Position numbers and translations under genes: made by a program. From Marinobacter similis (GTDB lineage: Bacteria > Pseudomonadota > Gammaproteobacteria > Pseudomonadales > Oleiphilaceae), in assembly GCF_000830985.1 (NCBI RefSeq), contig NZ_CP007151.1, positions 3,472,001 to 3,536,000 on the forward strand: a stretch of DNA of 64,000 bases, given 5' to 3'. The notes beneath the pieces are model-generated. The model was not told where the DNA came from. It did no database searches and saw only the letters and a list, made by a program, of their open reading frames with translations. This document shows, one piece after another, positions 1 to 10,126 of this stretch. Within the stretch, counting starts at the first letter, position 1, and each line of letters starts with the position of its first letter.

Positions 1-213
1 TTCCAGCATTTTTTCGTGGCGGAACTGGGCATTGTTTTCAATGGTGACCAGGGTCGCCCGTTGGGTATTCACGGACGTGTTCAGCTCGCTCAAGTCCTGC
101 TTCGGCACCATGAAGTAACGGTCTGACGAGCAGCCGGCCAGCAAAATAAGCATGCCAGTTGCCAACAGGACTCTTGGTTGAGGAAAACCAGCCCGTAGCT
201 TTTTGAAACCCAT
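1..213 (-). CDS. lipoprotein, N-terminal part (cut by window edge)
   Basis: An ATG at 213 opens a frame that runs off the left edge after 71 residues. The start is preceded by a purine-rich GCAGGGG about five bases upstream. The N-terminus is a textbook lipoprotein signal: basic MGFKKLR, a hydrophobic stretch, then the lipobox LLAGC with the lipidated Cys at residue 28, followed by SSDRYF. Serine at +2 favours the outer membrane by the E. coli sorting rule. Past the signal there is a polar, probably helical stretch (residues 40-71). The family is not recognisable from this fragment. A competing frame on the same strand (38-313) has no signal peptide or ribosome site and looks like a shadow. 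Confidence 0.7.
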   Translation of the reverse strand, partial: MGFKKLRAGFPQPRVLLATGMLILLAGCSSDRYFMVPKQDLSELNTSVNTQRATLVTIENNAQFRHEKMLE

Positions 214-389
214 TGAATACCCCTGCGCCGGCAGTTCTCAGGCCGCTTCCATGGCTGGTACCACGGCCAGTGTGAATGTATTTGAAGATAGTAGGCGCGA
301 GAGTATACAACAACCGAACTGTGTAGTTGCTTTACAGTTGGTTAAGGGCGAAATTTTTCGACGGGTTCTCAGGTTCTGCGCGTAAGTGA

Positions 390-779
390 TTACCGGAACA
401 GGAGGTTGCCGTCACCCAGGTTGGTTTCTGAACGCAGGAATTCCTGAATCACCGGTGAGCAGTTCAGGTAGAACAGCAACAGTTCGCGCTGAACATCCTG
501 ATCCTGAATTCGCGCTGCGTAACTGATCAAGTCGCGCAGTGCTTCGTCTCCGGAATCTCCGCTGACCGTATCAAAAGCCTTGCTATAGCGGCCTTTCAGC
601 AGGTTGGTCAAACGTTCAAGGTGGAATTCGCCGGTGTGAGTGATGTGGGGAAGTACACGGGATCGCCCGGTAAAACTGCGCATTTCTCGCGTTCCAGCCA
701 GTCCGGCATAGGCAGCGGGTGCAGAACAGTCCGGTTGCATGAAGTCCGTTCCAAGTTTTCGCCAGAGTTCTTTTAGCAT
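390..779 (-). CDS. conserved-looking hypothetical protein, 129 aa
   Basis: Complete 129-residue frame, ATG to TAA, with no signal peptide, membrane segment or cysteine pattern. The C-terminal two thirds looks helical (for example RDLISYAARIQDQDVQRELL) and the N-terminus is basic and mixed. I do not recognise a family. It is transcribed away from rmuC, with 276 bases between the two starts, so the intergenic DNA probably carries divergent promoters. Codon choice is like the neighbours and no other frame fits the interval. Function is unknown. Confidence 0.6.
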   Translation of the reverse strand: MLKELWRKLGTDFMQPDCSAPAAYAGLAGTREMRSFTGRSRVLPHITHTGEFHLERLTNLLKGRYSKAFDTVSGDSGDEALRDLISYAARIQDQDVQRELLLFYLNCSPVIQEFLRSETNLGDGNLLFR

Positions 780-847
780 GGTTTTTCGTCCGTTTGCGAT
801 CCTGTCGTCGTCCCAGGCACGGTTAACAAAACGTAATGCCTAAAGAC

Positions 848-868
848 AAAAGGACATTCCATCCTTTT
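848..868. repeat. 7-bp inverted repeat in divergent intergenic region
   Basis: AAAAGGA (848-854) and TCCTTTT (862-868) form a perfect 7-bp inverted repeat around a 7-base centre, between the small hypothetical gene and rmuC. It could be an operator for a dimeric regulator or a weak hairpin. Nothing in the sequence decides between these. Confidence 0.35.
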
Positions 869-1055
869 AGACGATATTACGAGGCGCGTCTATAAACAGA
901 TGCGCTAGGTTCCGGGATTTGCCAAGCAGTCGAGATCAAAGCAGTGATCCACAATAACTGTCACGGGCCGGTGGGAAAAAGGTTCCATTGATGAGGTAGA
1001 CTGTGTGCGCTGATTCTCAGTCTGTTTTTTAAAGATTTTCGCCGCAGATACAGGA

Positions 1056-2699
1056 GTGCATGCAGTGCCAGAAGCTGTCACTGATTTGATGATGTCCCAG
1101 CCGGCTGTAATGGCTGGCTGGGTACTGGTGTTGATGGTCGGCGTGTGTGCACTTGCAGCCTTGTTAGTACGGAGTGCTGGGGTACGTCGAAATTTGGTGT
1201 CGGAGCTTGAGGCGCTGGAGCAGGCCCGCACCGAGGCTGAGCAGTCGCTGCTGGCGGCCCATCATGAGCGGGCCATGGAGCGGCAGCAGGCGGAGCACCT
1301 GCAGCAGGCGCTTGTCGAGCAGCAGAATCGGTTAACAAAGCACGAACGGGATTTGGAGCAGTGGCGTCAGCGCGCAACCGGCCTAGAAAACCGGGTGGCC
1401 GGGCTGGAATCGGATCTGGAAGCGCGGCGCTCACGGATCACCCAGCTTGAGCAGGAGCGGGCCAGTCAGCAGCAGCGCGCGGATGAGCTGTCCCGCGAGC
1501 TGCACGAGGCCCAGGTAACCCTTCGCGAGCAGGAAGTGACACTGGATAAGGAACGGCGCGCCACCGCGGAAAAGCTGGAGTTGCTGGAGCGCAATCGCGA
1601 CGCCCTCAAGCAGGAATTTGAGAATCTGGCGAACAAGATCTTCGAGCAGAAAAGTGAGCGCTTCAGCCAGCAGACTCGCACCAGCCTGGATACGTTGCTG
1701 AACCCGTTCCGCGACCAGCTTCAGGATTTCCGCAAGCGGGTAGAAGACGTCTACACTACAGAAACAAGGGATCGTCAGGCGCTGCGAAGTGAAATCAAGT
1801 CACTTCAGGATCTGAATCGACAGATCACCGAGGAGGCCTCGAATCTGACCCGGGCGCTGAAAGGCGACAAGAAGATCCAGGGTAACTGGGGTGAGCTGAT
1901 CCTTGAGCGAGTGCTGGAGAAATCTGGCCTGCGCAAGGGCGTGGAGTACGAAACTCAGGGTAGCTACCGCGATGGTGAAAACCAATTGCTTCGGCCTGAT
2001 GTGGTGGTTTACCTGCCGGACAGCCGGAATTTGATTGTCGATTCCAAGGTATCCCTGCTGGCGTACCAGCAATGGGTCACCGAAGAGGACGATGCGGCGC
2101 GTGAAGAGGCCTTGAGACAGCACGTGGAGGCAGTTCGAAACCACATCCGGACACTGAGCGAAAAGGATTACAGCCAGCTTCATGGGCTGCATTCTCCGGA
2201 TTTTGTATTGCTGTTCATGCCCATTGAACCCGCGTTTGTGGCGGCATTTCAGCAGGACGAGAACCTTTTCGCAGAAGCGTTTGAGCGAAAGATTATTGTG
2301 GTAACACCTACCACCTTGCTGGCGACGCTGCGGACGATCGAAAACATTTGGCGGTATGAGCGACAGAGCCAGAACGCTCGCCGAATTGCCGAACGCGCCA
2401 GTGCGGTGTATGACAAGCTGCGGGTGTTTGTGGAGGCCATGGAACGACTCGGAGGGCAGTTGCACACCGCCCAGGGCACCTACGATTCAGCCATGAACAC
2501 GCTGACCCGTGGGCGCGGCAACCTGATATCCCAGGCGAACCGGTTTGTTGAGCTGGGTGTTCGGGTGAAGAAGGAATTGCCCAAGGGCATTATGGATCAG
2601 GCGGAAGTGGATGCAGAAGACGACCCCGACGATGAGAGGGCGGGAGCTTCTCCAGAGCCGGAAGAGCAGGCGATTGGCGCGGATAACGATCAGGAGTAA
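1056..2699 (+). CDS. rmuC: RmuC family DNA recombination protein
   Basis: 547 residues, the usual RmuC size. One N-terminal membrane helix (about residues 18-40) is followed by a long Glu/Gln/Arg-rich coiled coil (about 45-200). The conserved RmuC nuclease-like domain comes next (about 215-480), recognisable from NWGELILERVLEKSGL, LRPDVVVYLPDSRNLIVDSK and the FMPIEPAF segment. The tail is acidic. RmuC is predicted to be a PD-(D/E)XK-like nuclease that limits inversions at short repeats in E. coli. The start is uncertain: 1056 has AGGAG only three bases upstream, and ATG at 1089 or 1092 would still keep the membrane helix. The next gene begins only 5 bases after the stop, so the two are probably co-transcribed. 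Confidence 0.93.
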   Translation: MHAVPEAVTDLMMSQPAVMAGWVLVLMVGVCALAALLVRSAGVRRNLVSELEALEQARTEAEQSLLAAHHERAMERQQAEHLQQALVEQQNRLTKHERDLEQWRQRATGLENRVAGLESDLEARRSRITQLEQERASQQQRADELSRELHEAQVTLREQEVTLDKERRATAEKLELLERNRDALKQEFENLANKIFEQKSERFSQQTRTSLDTLLNPFRDQLQDFRKRVEDVYTTETRDRQALRSEIKSLQDLNRQITEEASNLTRALKGDKKIQGNWGELILERVLEKSGLRKGVEYETQGSYRDGENQLLRPDVVVYLPDSRNLIVDSKVSLLAYQQWVTEEDDAAREEALRQHVEAVRNHIRTLSEKDYSQLHGLHSPDFVLLFMPIEPAFVAAFQQDENLFAEAFERKIIVVTPTTLLATLRTIENIWRYERQSQNARRIAERASAVYDKLRVFVEAMERLGGQLHTAQGTYDSAMNTLTRGRGNLISQANRFVELGVRVKKELPKGIMDQAEVDAEDDPDDERAGASPEPEEQAIGADNDQE

Positions 2700-2704
2700 G
2701 TGTC

Positions 2705-3561
2705 ATGGCAGTATCGTACGGAAAGGCCCGTCAGCGGGCTCTGGGGCTGGTTCTAGCATCGACGTTGCTGGCTGGTCAGGCTTGGGCTCTGGCTCCGGAA
2801 CATGAGACCCGTCGCCTGATGCTGGCGACCGAAGAGGCGGTGACCGCAGAACGCTGGGGAGAGGCAGGCGAATACCTCAACCGGCTCCAGCAGCTTGAAG
2901 GCCCCAAACCCGCGGACTACTTCTTTTATCGTGGTCGGGTGATGTTCCAGGCAGGACATCTGAACGAGGCACAATCAGCGCTGGAAGCTTATGTGGAGAG
3001 TGCTGGAACAGATGGCAGCCACTACCAGAAAGCGTTGAAGCTGATCACTGTGGTAGAGAAAACCCGCAAAGACCAGGCTGCGGCGCCTCAGAACGGTAAC
3101 GGCGAGTCGAATAAAGTGGCTGTGATCGAGCCGGCCGGGGACCAGCAGATGGCCTCCCTGCGTAAACTCTACCTGGTCAACTCTGATCGGGAAGCACTCG
3201 TACTGCATCTGAACAGTCTGCTGGAAGTCGCGGGCTGGCGCGCGGACCAGACCATCGTGCAGTTGGACGAGGCAGCTGATGTTGAGTATCGGATTCGTGC
3301 CGAATCCAGTGCTATAAACCTGCAGGAAATTCGCCGAGATACCGAAGGCGGATGGTGAGAACCACTCAAACCTTGTCGGTTTACGGAGTTAATCCCCAGG
3401 TGGAATGGGCCTGCGAGGCAACTGCGACTACCTGCTGGGTGTATGACCCGCGAGACGGATCACGTCTGTTACAGCTGTCACTGGATAGGGACCAGGCTCA
3501 GGAAATCGCCCGAACCTTTGGTAAGCTGATCCGCAATCTACAGAACCCCGCAAGTTCCTGA
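2705..3561 (+). CDS. exported TPR-like hypothetical protein (frameshifted)
   Basis: Two frames (2705-3358 and 3352-3561) join into one protein of about 285 residues if a single G is restored near 3354 (reading EGGWVRTTQTLSVYG). The N-terminus has a cleavable signal peptide ending around QAWA-LAP. Residues 35-100 form helix-turn-helix repeats resembling TPRs (WGEAGEYLNRLQQLEG, YYRG/FFYRG-type and HLNEAQSALEAYVES). The C-terminal part is a compact alpha/beta segment with the pair of cysteines CEATATTC. It probably acts in the periplasm. It follows rmuC by 5 bases and ends 6 bases before the convergent AraC-type gene. The family and function are not recognised. Confidence 0.65.
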
Positions 3562-3567
3562 AGACCT

Positions 3568-4587
3568 TCAGTCAGACAGGTTGCCCCGCTCGCCGTCGCG
3601 GTAGGCGCCCGGGGTAACACCTGTCCATTTCTTGAATGCCCGGTGGAAGGTGGATGGCTCGGTGAAGCCGACCTTGCTGGCAATATCGTTGATTGGTAAC
3701 TCCGGCCGGCCCAGGTAGTAGATCGCCATGTCCCGGCGCAGCAAATCTTTGATCTCCTGAAAGGATGTATTTTCCTGCTTCAACCGCCTGCGTAGTGTTT
3801 GCGGGCTGGTGTGCAGTTCGGCGGCAATCCATTCGAAGTCGGGCAGGGGCTTCGAAAAGTCTCGGCCTATCAGCGCCCGGATCTTGCCGGTGAAGGTGTT
3901 GCTTTCGTCAGGACGGGACAGCAGGTCCGCTGGCGATGTCTTCAGGAACTGGCGCATTTCCGATTTGTCCCGAATCACCGGCGCACTGAGAAAGCGCTTA
4001 TCGAAGGTGAGGGCCGTGCGATCCGAGTCGAATGCCAATGGGCAGTGGAAAATGTGGCGGTATTCATCGCCGTGAGCCGGCCGGGGATAGGCGAACTCAG
4101 CTTTAGTTAATTCCACCGGCTGACCGATCAGCCAGCTGCCGAGTCGATGCCAGATCACCAGGATGCTCTCACGAAGGAAGTAGCCGGGGTCGTGGATCTC
4201 GCCTTCCATGCGCGTGACCAGCCGAGCCTTATCGCCACCGGTTTCCAGCTCCATGGTCACCATTGGCTCGAAGAGCCGGGAAAACTGGTAAGCCTGGCGG
4301 TAGACCGCTTCAAGTGTTGGGCAGTCAATCACCAGTGCACACATGGTGGCGAAGGTTCCGCTGCGGGCGCGGCGTGGGCCAAACCCCATGAACTCGTCAT
4401 CAAGACGTTGCCACAGCAACTGCATCAAGCGGCTGAACTGGTCACTGCTGACCCGTGCCATGTCGATGCGCAACAGGTCTGGAGATATACCGGCGTCCTT
4501 CAGCATCTCATGGGTATCAAAACCCAGACGCTCGGCACCTTCCAGTGCGGCCTGCACAAAGTGTCTTGAAACCGTCAGGTTGGGCAT
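3568..4587 (-). CDS. AraC family transcriptional regulator
   Basis: About 339 residues. The N-terminal Arabinose_bd-type sensing domain (about 20-210) has the family's FGPRRARSGTF-like core. The C-terminal helix-turn-helix pair (about 240-335) is clear: ELHTSPQTLRRRLKQE is the first HTH, and NDIASKVGFTEPSTFHRAFK followed by WTGVTPGAYR is the AraC signature. I chose the ATG at 4587 (MPNLTVSRH); an in-frame TTG at 4653 would add 22 residues. This architecture is typical of OruR/QsrP-like regulators of lipid or amino-acid catabolism. It is divergent from the CaiB/BaiF CoA-transferase and probably controls it, which is inference from position. Confidence 0.88.
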   Translation of the reverse strand: MPNLTVSRHFVQAALEGAERLGFDTHEMLKDAGISPDLLRIDMARVSSDQFSRLMQLLWQRLDDEFMGFGPRRARSGTFATMCALVIDCPTLEAVYRQAYQFSRLFEPMVTMELETGGDKARLVTRMEGEIHDPGYFLRESILVIWHRLGSWLIGQPVELTKAEFAYPRPAHGDEYRHIFHCPLAFDSDRTALTFDKRFLSAPVIRDKSEMRQFLKTSPADLLSRPDESNTFTGKIRALIGRDFSKPLPDFEWIAAELHTSPQTLRRRLKQENTSFQEIKDLLRRDMAIYYLGRPELPINDIASKVGFTEPSTFHRAFKKWTGVTPGAYRDGERGNLSD

Positions 4588-4784
4588 ATCACTCGCTATT
4601 TCCTGAAAACGAGCCCCATCATAAAACCCCCGTGAAACAATGCAACCGGCCAAATATCAACAAGCTGGCAGAATCGGCCAATGGGAATGAAGGAACCGGC
4701 AGTTGGCCCCGAAGGCAAAACCGGGCAGCATGAGATCTACTGACAAATCCGACAAAAATAACCTGAACACCAAAGGAGAAAGCC

Positions 4785-5848
4785 ATGGCAGGTCCACTGA
4801 CCTCATTGAGAATACTGGACTTCAGCACCCTGTTGCCGGGCCCCTACGCCACCATGTTGCTGGCCGATATGGGTGCCGAGGTGCTGCGGGTAGAGGCGCC
4901 GGATCGGGTGGACCTCACCAAGGTAATGCCGCCGTTTGATGGCAAATTCGCCACTGCGTTTTCCTACCTGACCCGCGGCAAGCAAACGTTGCCTCTGAAC
5001 CTGAAGCAGGCCGAGGCGGTAGAGCAAGTGAAGGAGTTGGTGAAGGACTACGACATCGTGGTTGAGCAGTTCCGGCCCGGTGTAATGGATCGCCTTGGAA
5101 TTGGCTACGAGACACTGAAAGCCATCAATCCAAAGCTGATCTACTGCGCCATCACTGGCTACGGCCAGACCGGCCCCTATCGTGATCGCGCTGGCCACGA
5201 TATCAATTACCTCGCACTGGCGGGCGTCAGCAGCCACTGCGGCCGCGCGGACAGTGGTCCACCGCCTCTGGGTATCCAGGTAGCAGATGTGGCTGGCGGC
5301 TCCCACCACGCGGTCATGGGCATCCTTGCGGCCGTTATAAACCGGCAACAGACCGGTGAAGGGCAGTTCGTTGATATCAGCATGACCGACGCCGCCTTTG
5401 CCATGAACGCCATGGCCGGTGCCGCCTGCTTGGCTGGAGGGCAGGAGCAGAAGCCGGAGAGTGCACTGCTAAACGGTGGTTCGTTTTACGACTATTACCG
5501 AACCCAGGACGACCGCTGGCTGTCTATTGGCAGCCTTGAACCGCAGTTCTCTGCACGGTTGTGCGATACGTTGGGGCTAGCGGATATGAAGGGACTTGCG
5601 CTGAGTCAGGATCCTGAGCAGCAAAAGCAATTGAAAGTGGCGCTTAAGGAGAAGGTAGCTGAAAAGACATTGGCGGAATGGCAGGAGATTTTCGCGGATC
5701 AGGACGCTTGTGTGGAGCCGGTTCTGACGATTTCGGAGGCGGCGGAGCATCCGCAGTTGAAGGCCAGGGGGATGGTGGTTGAGGTTGATCGGGGGATGGG
5801 GTGATGCAGAGGCAGATAAGCACGCCGCTGCGTTTCAGCAGAGCATGA
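4785..5848 (+). CDS. CaiB/BaiF family CoA-transferase / racemase-like (frameshifted at 3' end)
   Basis: Family III CoA-transferase fold, also found in alpha-methylacyl-CoA racemases. The N-terminus has the signature DFSTLLPGPYATMLLADMGA, followed by VEQFRPGVMDRLGIGYE, NPKLIYCAITGYGQTGPY and the catalytic-Asp region GIQVADVAGG. The ORF stops early at 5804, but adding one G to the G run at 5792-5796 continues it as DGVMQRQISTPLRFSRA and ends at 5848. That matches the family's usual C-terminus and gives about 354 residues. It probably moves CoA between acyl groups or epimerises a 2-methylacyl-CoA in lipid breakdown; the substrate cannot be read from sequence. A divergent AraC regulator lies 197 bases upstream. 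Confidence 0.87.
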
Positions 5849-5900
5849 TAGGCCAGTGATAACTGAATTAGGTCGGTAGAGCGAGTTGCAACCCAGCCTA

Positions 5901-5932
5901 AGAAGACGCCCTGCAAATGCAGGGCGTCTTCT
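5901..5932. terminator. strong bidirectional terminator hairpin
   Basis: AGAAGACGCCCTGCA (5901-5915) pairs perfectly with TGCAGGGCGTCTTCT (5918-5932), a 15-bp stem with a 2-base loop. It sits between the convergent CoA-transferase and lipase genes and so can end both transcripts. Confidence 0.8.
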
Positions 5933-5948
5933 CTACTCCACTTCTTGA

Positions 5949-8803
5949 TTACTGATCCTGATCCAGGGCCTGTTCTATTGTCACACTGACGCCCAGAGAG
6001 GCTCCTACTGCAGGGTCAGAAGATCCTGAAACATCCAGTCCACTAACGGCTTCCGCTGTCTGAGTGACCATGGCCGTGAAGGCAATTGATGTATCTGCAA
6101 GACCGTTAGAGCAGTTTTCGTTCGGTGCTTGAGGCCCTACAAATGTTCCATGGTTCGCGTCACTACAAGGGTTGGTGCCGTCGAAGAACACGGCTACAGG
6201 TGCGGGTTTGTCGGAGCTATCCCCCGTGTCGATCAATGCCACTTCTGTCCCATCAGAGAGACTGGTGCCACCTTGGCCGATGTCCAGCAGCGCCATGTAG
6301 GGCTCTGTGCCGGCGAGGGGGGCTGAATATGCTTTGTTAAGTGGATTAACGTTTGCCTCATTGGGGACCGTGCTATCGCCTGTTACCTCAGTTATCAGTA
6401 ATCCATTTGTGCTGTTACCAAGACTGACGGCGAAGTTGATTGGATCCGTACCATCGAGCAGCGACTGAAAAATGTAGAAGAAACTCTCGTAGCTTGAGGT
6501 TTCCTGAGTGATGCCTTTGGCTGCAAGCCCGTCGAGAAGATCCCCGGATCGGCTTACAGAGTTCTCCAGAAGCCGAGTTACCTGGCCGCCCGTGTTGTGC
6601 AAAACGACCGAATTCATCGACGGGAACGTGAAGGGTTCCAGTTGAGTGTTGGAATCCCAGATGCCATTGATGGTCGCATTAAGCGTAGGGTCGTTCACGA
6701 TAGACGCAAAGGTACCACCCGAAATTCCGCCCAAAGAATGACCGATGAAATTCACGGGTACATCAGCCAAGTCGCCTTGCGTGATGTAATTATCATCAAT
6801 ATCGAAGATCTGAATAGAGGCTGCCACGTTTATCAGATCAACAACGCCCTGGCGCAGATTGTCTCTGCTATTAAGCATGTTGAGCGCATTAATAAAGAGA
6901 CTTCCGGACTCGATATCTACCGGATCAGCTTCAACTGCGCCGCCTTGGTCATCCACGGTAAAGCCAAAGTGACGCTCTCCGATGAAGTCAGCGCTGATTA
7001 ATGCATTCAATTGGGCTTGAAGCGCAGCCGAACCGCCAACTACCGGGTTATTGTCCAGTTCGTCGTTAACTGCACTAATCAGTGTCTCCGATGATAGCGG
7101 CGTGAGCCTGGAACGAGGCCTTGTGCGGCGCCAGCTAGTCCGTGCAGCGGCTGGTCAATGGCTACTATTGCTTGGCAGGAACTTTGAGCCAACAAAATAG
7201 CTGGCAGCATCGAGACGCTACGATCTACCGTAATGCCATGCTGAAAAATGGTTACGCCATTAGGCTTCGAGGGATCCGCGCAGGCCGTCGGTCGTTCGCC
7301 AGAACTGAGCGGGGCAGGGTGAAAAACTACCACTGGGGTAGTTACTGTGGCCTGCTGTTCGGCAAATGGGAAGTTACCGTTTATGTTGAGTGTACCGTTG
7401 CCATCACGGAGGAACTGGAACACTCCGCCGCCGGAGTCGAGTCGTTCATTGAGGCCTTCTTCCAGTTCCTCATTGCCTTGCCAGCTTCCATCGGTGATAC
7501 CTGCTCCTGTTTCCCCCGGTAGGGATTGGAAATAAGGTAAGGCAATTGCACCTTCGGAAACTCGGACCTGTGCGGCAGCCGCTTTAATTTGGTTGCCTGC
7601 GGACAATGCCAAGATCGTTGTTAATTCGTCGGCGCGTTTAGGATCGAAAAAGTAGGATGGGCGAGGCTGCGGCAAATGGATCGTTCCATCAGCAACTTCT
7701 TCTCCAATTGCAGTTTCGATTGCTGCAGGCGTAGTAATGCCATTCAGTTCACCCAAGCGCGCAATCACTTGCTGTTCTTTCGCGGGCAGGGTGGAAATGT
7801 CCAAATCACCTGATGCAACCAAGGCTGCTTTTGCCCCGAGTTCACCCAGTTTCTCCGACAACTCGGAGAAGTTGAGCTTGTCACCATCTGCTGTGCCGGG
7901 CGGATTGTACACGTCACGTACTGCCTTTAGCTGAGCCGTGAAACCAACTTGCTGTCCCAATTTTGTGCCTGAGATGGATGGGGCCAGCATGGTGCGAAGC
8001 ACTTCCGCATCTGCGTTCGTGGTGAATGTGTACGCTAGCGCGACGTCAAGACCACTGCCGTCAAGAATCTGTCGTCCGAGATCGTTTAATCCAGCAACGA
8101 GGTCGGTTATCGAATCTAATGGAAGTCCATCAGGGTTCTCGGAAAGCGCGCGCCCTTGGACTGATTGGTCAATGTTTTTTCCGTTTGCTCCCTCTACGCC
8201 GTCACTTACTAGAACCAAATACTTGCGCTGCTCTTGGAGCGGCTCAAGAGGAGTAACACGGATTGCGTTGTTTCTACCACCGTCGACATCCACGACATCC
8301 AGGCGGTAATTAGGCTGGTCTGCCCCTGGCGCGATACCGGTAATGTCTTCTGGGTTTACTGGAGGCAGTGCAAGCGGGGCGCTGGTGCCTTCTAAGGGAG
8401 AGGCGGTATCAAGGGCAATCAGAGAAACCGTCTGGCCCTCAATGACTGTGTCTGGGTTTAGCTCACCATCAAAACGAACGTTGAAGGCACTGGTTGTAGA
8501 AAAGCCCGAGAGCGCGTTTAGTCCACTGGAAACAGGCTCAGGACCAGAGGCGGGGGCCGTAAAATCGTGATTTTCTCCAGTCGTCGCACCAAGAAGCAAC
8601 AACAGATCAAAGTGCGTGGGTACGTCGAATGTTTTAGAGATGGGGCTCGGATCAAAAATAGGCCTTACCAGGCTCTGATCGATGGTGGTGTCGGTTATTT
8701 TGTAGTCCGGATTCGCATTACTCCCCGAATCGCCGCTATCGAAGCAGCCTGTAAGTCCAAGGGAAGACGCCACGGCAACGCTTATTAGAGTTTTCTTGAA
8801 CAT
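5949..8803 (-). CDS. Pla-1/cef family extracellular lipase, lipoprotein (frameshifted)
   Basis: Two frames (8803-7079 and about 7105-5949) give one protein of about 951 residues once a single base is restored near 7107 (reading LVPGLTPLSSETLISAV). The N-terminus is a lipoprotein signal with lipobox LGLTGC, Cys20, followed by a Ser/Gly/Asp-rich linker. A bacterial Ig-like N-terminal region precedes an alpha/beta-hydrolase region. That region begins at VTIFQHGITVDRS (oxyanion-like HG) and carries the nucleophile elbow GHSLGG, with the Ser codon at 6735-6737. The layout matches surface-exposed VolA/Pla-1/cef lipases that release fatty acids from phospholipids. The 298 bases upstream (8804-9101) hold a nine-T run at 8892-8900 and no gene. 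The gene stands alone. Confidence 0.87.
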
Positions 8804-9101
8804 GGGTGGAACCTTTTCCTGTTGTTGTGTCGTTACATTCGGCAGCTGACGGGGCCGGTCCGATCCGGTAAGCCCGTTGTCAGTGGCCTGTTCTGTTTTT
8901 TTTTAACTGTTGTCTGAAATTGTAGCCAGCGCATTAGGCCAATTTCTGTAGCTTCGACTATAGCGACAGTATGGCAAGTGTTGATCAGCCGAAAGTGTGA
9001 TTCTTTCGCTTTGAATACTCCACGCACGAATGGAGATTGGCCAAATTGCAAAATAGTTGGCGCTGAGCGGTTTGTCGAGCAATGAGGTGCTGGTCGGCTG
9101 C

Positions 9102-9875
9102 CTACTTAAAGGTCGAAAAATCCGGGTCCCGCTTTTCCTCGAACGCCCTGAACGCTTCTGCCGCTTCTGGCGCCTTCAGCAGGCCAGCAAACCGTTTGCC
9201 TTCCGCAATCATGGTGTCCCTGAGATCGGCTTGAGTTGGCCGGTTGAGCAGCGCTTTGGTGGCGCGCATGGCTGCTGGTGCTTGTTTGGCCAGCCTCGTG
9301 CAAATCTCGCGGGCTGTGGTTTCAGTTTCAGCCGGATCGCATACCCGGTTGATCAGGCCCAGGCGGGCGGCATCGTCGGCGGTAAACGCATCGCCCAGCA
9401 TCAGCAACTCAGCGGCTCGAACCCGGCCTAGCCAAGACGGCAGCAACAGGCTTGAGGCGCCTTCCGGACACAGGCCCAGGTTCACGAATGGCATTTGAAA
9501 GCGGGTGTTGGCGCCGGCGAACACCATGTCGCAGTGCAGTAGCATGGTGGTGCCGATGCCAACGGCTGGGCCATTAACAGCAGCCACGACCGGTTTGGTG
9601 GCACTGGCCAGCAAGAACAGAAAACGGCCGACCGGTGTATCTTCGAAGGCACCCGGTAACCCCGCCGCGAATTCGCCGAGATCATTGCCGGCGGTGAAGC
9701 AGTCATCGCTCCCGGTAAATAGCACGCAGCGGATGTCTGGATCGTTTTTGGCCTGTTCGAGAGCGTCACCCAGCCCGGTGTACATGGCGTGGGTCAGGGC
9801 GTTCTTGCGATCTGGCCGGTGAATGCGCACGGTCAGGATATGATCGGCTTGCTCGGTCAGGATGAGGTCAGTCAT
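9102..9875 (-). CDS. enoyl-CoA hydratase/isomerase family protein
   Basis: 257 residues, a full-length crotonase-fold protein. The family pattern is clear: RPDRKNALTHAMY, the first oxyanion loop FTAGNDLGEFA, and KPVVAAVNGPAVGIGTTMLLHCD with the second oxyanion region. The usual catalytic glutamates are not both obvious (NLGLCPEGASS has one), so it may be an isomerase or another crotonase rather than a true hydratase. It acts on acyl-CoA thioesters in the cytoplasm. It has no close operon partner; the fumarase gene diverges 251 bases upstream. No terminator hairpin is evident after the stop. Confidence 0.9.
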   Translation of the reverse strand: MTDLILTEQADHILTVRIHRPDRKNALTHAMYTGLGDALEQAKNDPDIRCVLFTGSDDCFTAGNDLGEFAAGLPGAFEDTPVGRFLFLLASATKPVVAAVNGPAVGIGTTMLLHCDMVFAGANTRFQMPFVNLGLCPEGASSLLLPSWLGRVRAAELLMLGDAFTADDAARLGLINRVCDPAETETTAREICTRLAKQAPAAMRATKALLNRPTQADLRDTMIAEGKRFAGLLKAPEAAEAFRAFEEKRDPDFSTFK

Positions 9876-10070
9876 TGGGCCTCCGGCTCGGATTGTTGTT
9901 AGGTGCTTTTTTTGTAAGGCTTACTTTCAGGTGTGGTTTTCAGAGAGTAATTATTATTTTGTTAGCATGGTAGCTTTTTAGCGGCGAGCTGTTACAGCTT
10001 TTGTACACGGCTTTACCATTGGCCAGATGCCGCGTCTGAAGGATTTTCTGGTAAACTCTCGGCCTCTTTT

Positions 10071-10091
10071 TATATCGCGGCTTATATCGCG
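10071..10091. repeat. direct repeat TATATCGCG upstream of fumarase
   Basis: TATATCGCG occurs at 10071-10079 and again at 10083-10091, 36 bases before the fumarase start. A 12-base offset is close to one helical turn, which would suit a regulator binding two half-sites on one face. It could equally be chance. Confidence 0.35.
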
Positions 10092-10126
10092 AAACCAAAC
10101 AACGACATCTAGCTGATGAGGCGCCT

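Noticed and set aside
38..313. 91-residue minus-strand frame over the lipoprotein start
   Set aside because: Different frame from the clear lipobox; no signal or ribosome site of its own.
5949..8803. Lipase as two neighbouring genes
   Set aside because: The second frame lacks a start and signal, and the oxyanion and nucleophile motifs of one hydrolase are split between them; one missing base joins them.
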